Assembly (NCBI GenBank): GCA_010015655.1
Contig: ML976660.1
Location: 1,001,015 to 1,065,014, forward strand
Length of the DNA stretch: 64,000 bases
Direction: 5' to 3'
DNA from: Bimuria novae-zelandiae CBS 107.79
Taxonomy: Eukaryota; Ascomycota; Dothideomycetes; Pleosporales; Didymosphaeriaceae
Positions 56,238 through 64,000 of the stretch are shown here, piece after piece (position 1 is the stretch's first letter; the number at the start of each line of letters is the position of its first letter). The notes beneath the pieces were generated by a model. That model searched no databases. It worked only from the letters and a program-made list of their open reading frames with translations, and was not told the origin of the DNA. A program made the position numbers and the translations under genes.

Positions 56238-56824
56238 TCACGGGTCCTTGTCCGCTCCTCCATGTCCTGCAACAAGTCAGCATCGCACGCCATCAACTCA
56301 ATTGAATACTCACCAGCCCAAAAGCTCTTCGGCACCTTGTCCTTCTCCGTGTCCTCATTGCTAACCTGCTCGTTTGCCCTCTCAGCCCTCTGATCCATCT
56401 CTCGATTGTGCTGCTTAACGTCTTCCGGGACGCTGTCGCCCTTGGGGGGGTTCTCGTTTAAGATCTTTGGCTGCGCACCTTTAACGCCCTTGACGTCCTT
56501 CGCCATCTCTGTACTATCACTTCCACCGCCGCTCTTTCCGGAAGACGAAGAGGACGAAGTCGAGGCTGAGGGTGACGGTGAATCAGGAGACGTCTCGTTG
56601 CCCTTTCCAACCTTGGGCGGTGGCGGGCCCGGGTGCTCGAGATCCTCTCGTCCACGCTTTCCCTGCTGCTGAGGGTTCTCGCCTGCGGGATTGCCGTCGC
56701 CAGAGCCGTAATCTTGCTGTGCACGGAGCGCGCGTACTGTGTGGAACTGGGCGCGCGGTGCCATTGAAGCAGCTGGCCTCCAAGCCGCTGAGCGGACGAT
56801 TGCGGAGGGTCGTAGGAGAGACAT
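56238..56824 (-). CDS. Small mitochondrial-looking protein of unknown function
   Basis: Exons are 56824-56314 and 56266-56238, with a 47-bp intron (GTGAGT...TGCTGAC...GCAG). The spliced product is 179 aa ending SFWAGHGGADKDP. Without splicing the frame also stays open and gives a longer, unlike tail, so the model is easy to get wrong. The N terminus (MSLLRPSAIVRSAAWRPAAS) is basic and Ser/Ala-rich, like a mitochondrial presequence. The middle is Pro/Ser/Gly-rich. The conserved-looking part is QPKILNENPPKGDSVPEDVK and EMDQRAERANEQVSNEDTEK. The family is common in fungi as far as I recall but unnamed, so I assign no function. Confidence 0.75.
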
Positions 56825-57271
56825 TGTGACGATTACTGGTCGTGCGTGTTTAGGGAATTCGAGAGAAACAGTTGATAGAACAGTGGCGTTTGAGGTTTAG
56901 AGCTCAACGTCGTAGGTTTGTGGAGCTTTGGAGCTATGGAGCTTGGGGCAACTGTGAATCGGAATGACATCACCATGTTCACATCACCGCCAAGTGATGC
57001 AGTGAGCATGAGAAAGCGCGTGCCCTGAACCTTACAGCACGCCACTACACACTCGGATACCGAGAACCCACACGAAATATCAATATCGTTGCATTGGCGC
57101 TGCCCCGGGCCGCTGAGGGTATAATGCTAAGCAAACTATCCAAATGCCCAAACATGCGCAAAAGTGATCAATCCCATATCCAAACCTATGCCCAGGCCAT
57201 GCCGTCATATAAGCTGAGATGCACAATCGTTATATGCAAGCATGTCAATCAGTGAAATAACGTATGTTCGT
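56825..57271. other. Intergenic, no gene supported
   Basis: This stretch holds the promoter of the mitochondrial-looking protein and the 3' side of the RBR ligase gene. No repeat or extra gene is seen. Confidence 0.4.
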
Positions 57272-59372
57272 TCAATCAATGCCACGGACCGCTTCATTAA
57301 CCCTCCAGTCGTCCACTTCGACGTCTCTGGGTGCTGTCCGGATAGCTTCATTATCTATTTCCACGTGGGTGAGCCAAGTACCGACTCTGTTGGCTCCGCG
57401 TTTCGTCCCGTCTCGTGATAGCCCAGCCATCGTGGACGCTCTCACAGTGTGCACAGTGTGCACGGTTTGAGGCCGGGGTGCTTCTCGGGGCACTTCACGT
57501 ACTACAGTACGACGGCCGAAGAAAGATCGAGGTGCGGCGGCGGCGCGGGCGGCTGTGCGAGCAGTCGATGTAGCAAGTGGTCGTACAGCGTACGAGTCGT
57601 TCATGTGGTGACCTCCAGAATTCCCCAGACCATAGACGCCAACGGCAGGGTCGGCACGGTGAACTTCAGAAGCGGTCGGGTTACCCTCCATCCGGAGCTG
57701 GGCTTGGAGATGAGCTGCAAGGATGCCGTCGGCTCGGTCCATATCGCGGTCTGGCCTACGGCGTGTTCGTGTACTGGACCGGCGGACTGGTGCAGGCTCA
57801 GGTTGAGAGGGCATCTCGACAACTTCAACCATGTCTTGAGGCATATACGGTACACGCATATCGTTAAGGCGATCGTCTTCGTCAAGATGGGCGTAGTTGA
57901 ACCAAGGGCAGTTGCACGTTTTCCAAGGTGCTGCACACACCATGCAGAATTGTGCTGTACAACGACTACGCAAGGTCAGTCTTGTTAATGAAAGCAGAAT
58001 TCGTGGAACCCACCAAGTCATATGATTGCAACCCTCCTTCAACTCAACCACAGCCCTGCAGTTGTAACACCGTTGCCAACCCTTCTCTTTAGCCATCTCA
58101 ACCAATCGATTCGTCTCTTCATCCTTTGGACACTCTCGCCTCGTGTGGAACTTTGCATTGCACAGTACGCATACCTTGGTATCGCACCGACCGCAACGAG
58201 CGTACTTTTTGCCGTAGGTCAAGTCCATCCGGATTCTCGATGGCTTGATCCATTCTCCGCAGCCCCTCTTTGGACAGTAGAGACGATTCGCCGTTGTGTA
58301 TTCTTCATACTTCTTATTCCATTGCCTTTTGAACTTGTCATCGAAGAGACGTTCAACATATTTTAGGGGTATGTGTTCTGCCGTGCAGCAAGTTGGTGGC
58401 ATGTGCTTGGGATCAGAGACGGACAAAGTGAATTGGCGCTTGAGACAGGAGTGGCACATCCGATGACCGCATCCGAGCTTCACTGTCTTGTTTACGGGGA
58501 GATCATCGTCCATACATATGATACAGTCCACCCTGTTCTGTTAGCCGAGAAGGGTATGCTAGCAAATGGTATACGAACCTGGCGACCTCCTTGTGAATAA
58601 CAGTAGTTTGTGGACGGGTTGGAGGCCTGAATAACGTGGCAAGTAGGCCGCTGCCTCTCCGAGAGTCTCGTGCTGAAACAGTATTCGACCTCGCGAGCGG
58701 AGCAGCGGTTGTCGCCGGCACCTTTATCGTTTCTGCCCGTCGAACTGATGGCCTGGTCACATACACGCGCTGTGGGTCCCGCGTCGACGTGCTTCTGCTT
58801 AGTCTGGGTGCCTCCTCTTTGCGTAGCGAGGCCGACCTTGAGCCGGAAAGAGGGGTATGTTCTGTTCTGCTCGACGAGCCTCCCTCGTCGCTCCTCCGTC
58901 TTCCTGGCGATCGCCTCACTGTGACCTCCTCCAACACGGCTCTGGACTTGGGCCGGCCGTAAACGTAGTCCTCGCTGCGGTCATCGCCCACAGTATCCCT
59001 CCTCTTCTTCCGACGCACGGTGCCATCCCGTCTGATCTCCTTCTTGCTGCTCCGCGGTCGTTCCTTTTCCCGGTCCACGCGAGTTTCCTGTGCCATGCGC
59101 TGGGAGTCGTGGTGTCGATCGGCCTCCGGCCGGCTGAAATATGACTCCCGGCGTGCCCTCAATTCATCGATGTCCAGTTCGGCGGCTCGTCGTGCCTCCT
59201 CGGCTCTGCGGCGCTCACGTCGCTGCCTGTGGTCTTCGTAGTCGTAGTCAAAATCGTCGCGATGGCGGTGTCGGCGGCGATACCTGCGCTCTGCGCGCTC
59301 ACGTTCACGCTCGTCGTCGGAATGTTCCTCGTAAGAGTATCGAGAGTCACGCGCAGCCCGATCCCGGGCCAT
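57272..59372 (-). CDS. RBR-type (RING-IBR-RING) E3 ubiquitin ligase
   Basis: Exons are 59372-58579, 58532-58014 and 57965-57272, with introns of 46 bp (GTTCGT...ACAG, a weak donor) and 48 bp (GTGGGT...GTAG). The product is 668 aa. Residues 1-264 are highly charged and basic (RERERAERRYRRRHRHRDDF). RING1 starts CIICMDDDLP near 268 and continues CGHRMCHSCL. The IBR has CPKRGCGEW and a CDTKVCVLC segment. RING2 reads CYNCRAVVELKEGCNHMTC, where the Cys of GCNHM is the expected thioester residue, then CTAQFCMVC after the second splice. The long C-terminal tail is Arg/Ala-rich. Both introns are essential: skipping the first loses the basic N terminus, and the second is a multiple of three, so reading through it would insert residues into RING2. 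Confidence 0.88.
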
Positions 59373-59960
59373 ATCCTAGGTCACGGTGGGTATTTACAGG
59401 ATGCCCGAGTGGTGCCAGCCTCACAGATTCCGGCGCTGGCAGACACTCAGGCAGCGGTGCAGGTGGCGTGCAGGAAGCGAGTGTCGGGTGGAGCGAGCCA
59501 ACTTGCGGTGGGAGAGACAGCGAGCACCTGCAGGCAGACGACATGAAGTCCAGCGTGCTCTCGGCGAGTCAATCCTCTCCTGGCACCCCAGAAACACCCA
59601 GAATGCGTTGGGCGGTGAGTGCCGCGCGGAGTGCCTGTTGATCAGTGCCATCCGATCCCGTTCAGGGTTCGCTAGCTCGCGCAGCCATGTCAGGCGCGCG
59701 CGCACACAAGGGCTGCCAGCTGTCTCAGGTCGCAGCCAAATGATGCCGTCGTCGCGAACAAACAGTGCATGCAGGTTCCGTATGCAGCGTTGCGCACTAT
59801 AGCAAGCGTCTCCATCCAGGGGAGACCCGTCACGGAAGTGTAGCGCGCATTTTCTGTCGGCACCGTTGGGTCGGGCTGCGAAGCTGAACGGGCCTCACAC
59901 AGCGGCCATATCCGTTACATCTAGCATACTATGCAAACGCCCACCTGGCGGAACTCGTGC
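59373..59960. other. Intergenic between two minus-strand genes
   Basis: This 588-bp stretch includes the promoter of the RBR ligase gene and the 3' UTR of the zinc transporter gene. Several open frames cross it on the + strand, but they are shadows of the ligase exon or lack motifs. Confidence 0.4.
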
Positions 59961-61457
59961 TCAGTCCTTTTCCAGTGTGATTTGTGTAGAAACCTCCCAC
60001 TTCTGCCCGCCGCCACCACCGTAGCCACCGCCCAACCGATTCCGAACCATGCTGGCAACCCGGTCGCGCAGTCGACCAATCTCCTCCATATTGCGCACGC
60101 GCAGCTTTAGATTCGCCTGACACAGCCCGTAGTGCACCTGCCAGAATTTGGCCTCCTCCACCACACTGACGGCCGGATCCGTCTCGATGTCATACATGAC
60201 GGCTGAGACCCCTGGTCCGGAGTAAGACATCATAAGCATCTTACCCAGCGACCAGCCCTGAACCCATCCGAGTGCGACCATGGCAATTGCAACGGAGAAT
60301 GAAAGGGTGCGATCCAACCAGACGTACATCTGTATGCTCAGGAGCGGTAGTATGAGCAGTAGAGAGGAGCACGACAGTGTGAGAAAGTGTGAAGGGTTGC
60401 TCAACACCGAGGGCAGGTTAGCAATAGCACCAAGCCTCATGACCTTGCCAATGCGAGCGTGGTTCTTCAACAGGGTCGCTGAGACGACAGTGCAAATGAT
60501 TCCACTCAGCGCTGCAAGATCGATGCTTCCCGGAGACACACGCTCATGCGAGTGTGCGTGATGGGGAGTGTGGCCGCCCTTGTCTTCCAGGGCATGCGTT
60601 AAGCCATGCGATATCAGATCTAGGCCCATAAACAACAGTCCTACAGACATGCCGAGACCTGCAATGACTTCGGAACGCTCGAAACCAAAGGGATGGCGGA
60701 TGGTCGACCGTTTCCAGACTTCGAAGTTGGAGCCCACGTCCACGGCTACGCAGAGAAAGGCACCGAGAGCATCGTAGAAGATCAAACGAGACAAAACAGT
60801 GAGGGCGAGCGATTCATGAGCACCCCACCCAACCATTCCAGCCACGGAGAGGTGACAGAAGCACCAAGCCAGCCTCAGTTTCTGCTCCTTGGACATGCTC
60901 GCGCGGTATTCCTTGAAAGTGGGCACCGGGAGAGAGGCGGGAAGCTGGAGCGGGGCGCGCGGCGGCGGTTCGAGGAAGATTTGATGGGAGACACTGCTGT
61001 GCTTGTACTTGTGTCCGCGACGACGGCCAATATCCTGCGTTAGTTAGTGACTGTTCTTCCCCAAGGCATAGAGACGCACATTCTTAGAGCCCTGTGGCAG
61101 CGACTTGTTTGGCATGTAGGCTACCGGCTGGAAGTTGAAAGGATTGCGTGCCTCTGCAGCACTGCTCGGTGCCGTGTCGCTCGCACCGCTCACGGCGCTG
61201 GCGGGCGTGTACGGGAATGCTGCGCTCATGGGGCTGTAGATGGTGCTCGGTGTCGCCTTTTGGGACACAGAGTCGCTGGGCGCGAGCGTCCCATATCTTT
61301 CTGACGGGAACGTCGCAGACATGGGAGACAGCGCATTCGCACTGAGCTTTGTCGGCGACATCTGGTCCTCCAGGCCCAGACCCATGGGCATGTTCTCGTC
61401 GTCAGAAGGCGGCGTCGGGGTCCTGGGCGGGAGGGGGAGCGGCATGTTGGCTGCCAT
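59961..61457 (-). CDS. Zrg17-like cation diffusion facilitator (zinc transporter subunit)
   Basis: Exons are 61457-61080 and 61034-59961, with a 45-bp intron (GTGCGT...CACTAACTAACGCAG). The product is 483 aa. The N-terminal 150 residues are Pro/Ser-rich (MPLPLPPRTPTPPSDDE; ARNPFNFQPVAYMP). The membrane domain starts after TFKEYRASMSKEQKLRLAWC, with about six helices and a short His loop (HTPHHAHSHE) between helices 4 and 5. A soluble C-terminal domain with AVMYDIETD and LRVRNMEEIGRLRDRV follows. Where canonical CDF proteins have an HxxxD zinc site in helix 2, this one has FYDALGAFLCVAVD, as in Zrg17, which works as a heteromer with Cis4/Msc2 in the ER/early secretory pathway. It diverges from the gene at 61932. 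Confidence 0.85.
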
Positions 61458-61931
61458 ATTGACGACGTGTATTCAAAAAGAGGGTGGTTCCAAGTTGGTC
61501 AAGTGACGGACATTGCGGTGAAGGCGGGCGAAGAGGGGTGCGGGTGCGCCGCCCTATCTTCAGGCCGCATGGACGTAAACAGGACGTGCAGGGATCTCCA
61601 TTGCGGAGAGTCCGTCGCTGCGCTGCACAAGCAGAGCCGCCGCCACAGCCGAGCCGTGCAGCTCACCACCAAGCGTCATTTCCTGCCCTCTATTACCGCA
61701 GACATGGTTTGACGTCGCTGACAGCCATCGCCTGTTTGGGATCGATCTATCAAATCGGTATGCGAGGGGTTCTGCGTCTCATATATCTCGGCTATTTTGG
61801 AATGACTCGCCTTGGCCTCTTATAGGTGTGTGTCGTGAAGCGTGAGCATCCCAGGCAACTCGTCCAGCTCTTTCTAGTATACCCCAAGGCAATTAGGCGT
61901 CGTCGCCTGTTTAGCTACCTTCGAAGGTAGA
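61458..61931. promoter_or_regulatory. Bidirectional promoter region
   Basis: This 474-bp gap lies between divergent starts of the zinc transporter and the PIG-Y/Eri1-like gene. A short perfect palindrome, CCTTCGAAGG, at 61919-61928 sits immediately before the + strand start. No named site is assigned. Confidence 0.45.
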
Positions 61932-62969
61932 ATGGAGGACGAGACAAGGCTGTCTGACCATGGCGAGTCCAAGGACACGCAACAATTAGAGAAAGAGATG
62001 AGGACAACTCAGGGCCATGTTTCGGATGCACAAAAGCGCGGTGGATTTGGTGGAAACTTAAGGGATGTGCCATTTGCGGCGGCGAATGCTGATGGTTCAT
62101 CAAAGCTGACTCGGGAAACCGACAAGGCTGGCGGGAGAGAAGGCACACCACGTGGCTCCAGGATGACGGAGGCGCTACAACGCTCGGGAAGGAAGAGGAA
62201 GGGGTCGCTCAGACAGGGCATCTTGGGGAAGAACTTGCTGAGCCGGGGCCCACAAGAGAACCAGCGGACGTCGACCAAACCGCTTACTACCGATACCAAC
62301 ATGACGGAGACGACCCCCGACGAAGAGACGACGCCGCGGCCATCCAACTTCGAGAAAGCTGCGCGCGAACCAACTTTTGACTGTGCATGGACATCTTCGC
62401 CATCCACTACAAGAAGTTCATCCTATGAGCTTGACCAGCAAGATTCGGACGCATCAGCAGCAGCAGCCGTCGCAACCTTAGCGGCACCCTATGCGTCGAC
62501 TACCGATGATGACGAGACTGCATCTTTGTACACACCTTCTGCATCCAATGCTTCATCTTACAACACGACCTCATTTCAAGCTTCAGCTGCAACGTCGCTT
62601 CCGCGCCGTCGCTCTAACCAAGTGCCTCAACACACGTCACTCAGCACCGTGCAATTACCAACCGATCTAGCGTTAGACGAGGAGTGGGATTACAGTGAGA
62701 CGGAGTGGTGGGGCTGGATTATCCTCATAGTTACTTGGACTGTCTTTGTTGTGGGCATGGGCTCCTGCCTCGGTGTCTGGAGCTGGGCTTGGGACGTCGG
62801 AGAGACGCCGTATGCGCCGCCTGAGCTGGAAGACGATCCTACACTTCCCATTACGGGCTATTATCCAGCATTGATGGTCTGCACGGCAGTCATGGCATGG
62901 GTGTGGGTCGTCGTGGCCTGGGTGGGCATGAAGTATTTCCGACACGCAAAAATGGTCGGTGACGACTGA
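61932..62969 (+). CDS. PIG-Y/Eri1-like membrane protein (putative GPI-GlcNAc transferase subunit)
   Basis: One exon, 345 aa. The first 250 residues are disordered and rich in Ser, Thr, Glu and Arg. The conserved part is C-terminal: DEEWDYSETEWWGWIILIVT leads into helix 1 (about 258-284). An acidic loop, GETPYAPPELEDDPTLPITG, and helix 2 (about 309-335) end in WVGMKYFRHAK. The two-helix layout and the W-x-G-x-K-x-FRH ending resemble the PIG-Y/Eri1 family, small subunits of the complex that starts GPI-anchor synthesis at the ER. The long disordered N terminus is a fungal addition. The assignment is by remembered motif, so it is moderate; the existence of the gene is secure. Confidence 0.7.
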   Translation: MEDETRLSDHGESKDTQQLEKEMRTTQGHVSDAQKRGGFGGNLRDVPFAAANADGSSKLTRETDKAGGREGTPRGSRMTEALQRSGRKRKGSLRQGILGKNLLSRGPQENQRTSTKPLTTDTNMTETTPDEETTPRPSNFEKAAREPTFDCAWTSSPSTTRSSSYELDQQDSDASAAAAVATLAAPYASTTDDDETASLYTPSASNASSYNTTSFQASAATSLPRRRSNQVPQHTSLSTVQLPTDLALDEEWDYSETEWWGWIILIVTWTVFVVGMGSCLGVWSWAWDVGETPYAPPELEDDPTLPITGYYPALMVCTAVMAWVWVVVAWVGMKYFRHAKMVGDD

Positions 62970-63452
62970 TGAAATGTTCGACAGCTCCGCTAAACGGCCC
63001 ATGAATCGACTAGACAGGCTTCTGGGGCAGCTCTTGCCTGTCGGTGGAGGTCTTAATACGCCTTTTATAGTCGATATTTCGGCTCTGAAACGCTAAGCCT
63101 TAACCTCCACTAAACATCACACTTCTCGTGTTCGCACGACGCTGCACAGTCGACAATGCTTTTTGGAATACCTCAAATAGCAGAACTACTCAAAAGATGG
63201 GTGCTTCCTGCTTTGAGTACACAGACTGGCCATCGCTGGCCTCGGGCGATGTTGATGTTCTTCGTGTAGAGCGAGCGCATCGCTTCAAGCGGCAACCGAG
63301 CAATACCATCCGAAACACCTCTCATTACAGGCCAAGATGGTTCGCATCCCACGCCGCACCCACAGCATGTCGGGTCCGCCTACCCACTCCTTGTTTCGGG
63401 ATGTAGCCTGCTGTTGCAATTTATACCAGGTGCGGAAATTATATTTTCCTAA
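62970..63452. other. Intergenic / unresolved 5' part of the next gene
   Basis: No gene can be fixed here. A short frame starting at 63337 (MVRIPRRTHSMSG) could be a first exon of the following gene, with a donor at CCAG|GTGCGG (63431), but the phases do not join with the acceptors I can see. Confidence 0.4.
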
Positions 63453-64000
63453 CTTGCAATCTCAGCTATATACTTACCCAGGGCAGATTCAGCAGTTCAA
63501 CATGTTGGTGATGGGGCTTCGCAGGAATCCGTACAGGAAGTGCAAAATCGAAGAGGTGTTGGAGGTGCCCGTTGTTCCTACCGAAAACAAGAAGAGAAGG
63601 AGCAGCTGCACGGTGGACATGCAACCTCCCGCAAACATCCAGCGAACCGGGCAGTGAGCAGCTGCGTTGAAAATTCGGTTCATCGGGTGCTGACTACTGT
63701 AAACAGCAAGTCTACACGCGCACTGTCGTCATACTCGCCAGCTCGGAACGGTCCATTCGCTTTCTTCGATCTCCCCCGCGAGGTTCGAGATCATGTGTTT
63801 TCGTACCTCGTCGTACGCCATGGACGGCAAACCCCTATCCTGGAGGCCAAGACCATCATCCGCGACCAGAAGAAGCGCGCCATCCTGGTCCGCAATCGAG
63901 AAAATAAAAATATGAAACGATTTCTAGGCGGGAAACCCCCTGTGGCTCTCAGAGACGGGCCCAAGAAACCCATTGTCCATTTGACCGCTATGCGCGCCTC
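63453..64000 (+). CDS. F-box-like protein, partial (3' end beyond window)
   Basis: The + strand is open in one frame from after a TAA near 63450 to the end of the window. From about 63757 it reads NGPFAFFDLPREVRDHVFSY, the pattern of the fungal F-box-like N-terminal motif (FxxLPxEVRxxIF), followed by LEAKTIIRDQKKRAILVRNR. The stretch before it is polar and Gln/Ser-rich. No in-frame ATG precedes the motif, so an upstream exon is needed; CTAAC at 63448 and acceptors at 63464 (CTCAG) or 63481 (CCCAG) are candidates. Such proteins would recruit substrates to SCF ligases, but most fungal members are uncharacterised. Confidence 0.6.

Noticed and set aside
1..64000. tRNA and rRNA genes
   Set aside because: I looked for cloverleaf-like segments with GGTTCGAATCC-type T-arms and found none convincing; a covariance search would be decisive.

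Overview
The window looks like nuclear DNA of a filamentous ascomycete, most likely a Dothideomycete; that is inferred from gene families and style, not from a marker gene. Its genes carry short introns (45-111 bp) with GT/AG ends and CTAAC/CTRAY-like branch sites. The gene set is a fungal one: quinate cluster, Ish1 stress protein, FAS1 GPI protein, Zrg17-type zinc transporter, PIG-Y/Eri1-like protein. The repeats carry the C-to-T/G-to-A decay in CA/TG context typical of repeat-induced point mutation (RIP).

Layout. (1) 1-10.7 kb is an accessory repeat zone. It holds a complete Mutator-like (MULE) element with a 10-bp target duplication (1086-4304), a Fot1/pogo-like element (5790-7857), and a second pogo-type element with identical 51-bp inverted ends (8397-10186). 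Between and beside them lie three same-strand fragments of what may be one broken host gene. (2) 11.3-15.0 kb is a gene island: a cyclin-L-like gene diverging from a long disordered protein with a C-terminal membrane segment. A 285-bp run of N follows. (3) 15.5-43.38 kb is one AT-rich, RIP-degraded block of nested transposons with no intact host gene. Its skeleton appears to be a roughly 2-kb Fot1-like element blown up by insertion of a second MULE (itself holding a Copia element), three solo LTRs and a Copia-type element with 253-bp LTRs (itself holding a second copy of the first Copia). After it come another Fot1-like element, a small MITE and a further TA-target DNA element. Ends and target duplications can be read for almost all of these. 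(4) 43.7-64 kb is normal gene-dense DNA.

The right arm starts with a LanC-like gene about 320 bp from the repeat edge and a two-domain fasciclin GPI protein. It then holds a four-gene quinate catabolic cluster: quinate permease (qutD), quinate dehydrogenase (qutB), inositol-monophosphatase-like qutG and type II 3-dehydroquinase (qutE). Permease, dehydrogenase and dehydroquinase would import quinate and convert it to 3-dehydroshikimate; the role of qutG is unclear. The dehydroshikimate dehydratase and the qutA/qutR regulators are not here. Two candidate QA-1F/QUTA-like palindromes lie in the two divergent qut promoters. Further right are an Ish1/Msc1 stress protein, a small mitochondrial-looking protein, an RBR-type E3 ligase, a Zrg17-like CDF zinc transporter, a PIG-Y/Eri1-like protein and the 5' part of an F-box-like gene running off the end.

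I see no clearly new biological system. The points of most interest are the fully readable nest of transposons, the clustered TA insertions, the broken gene at 5.5-10.7 kb, and the compact qut cluster with its candidate operators.
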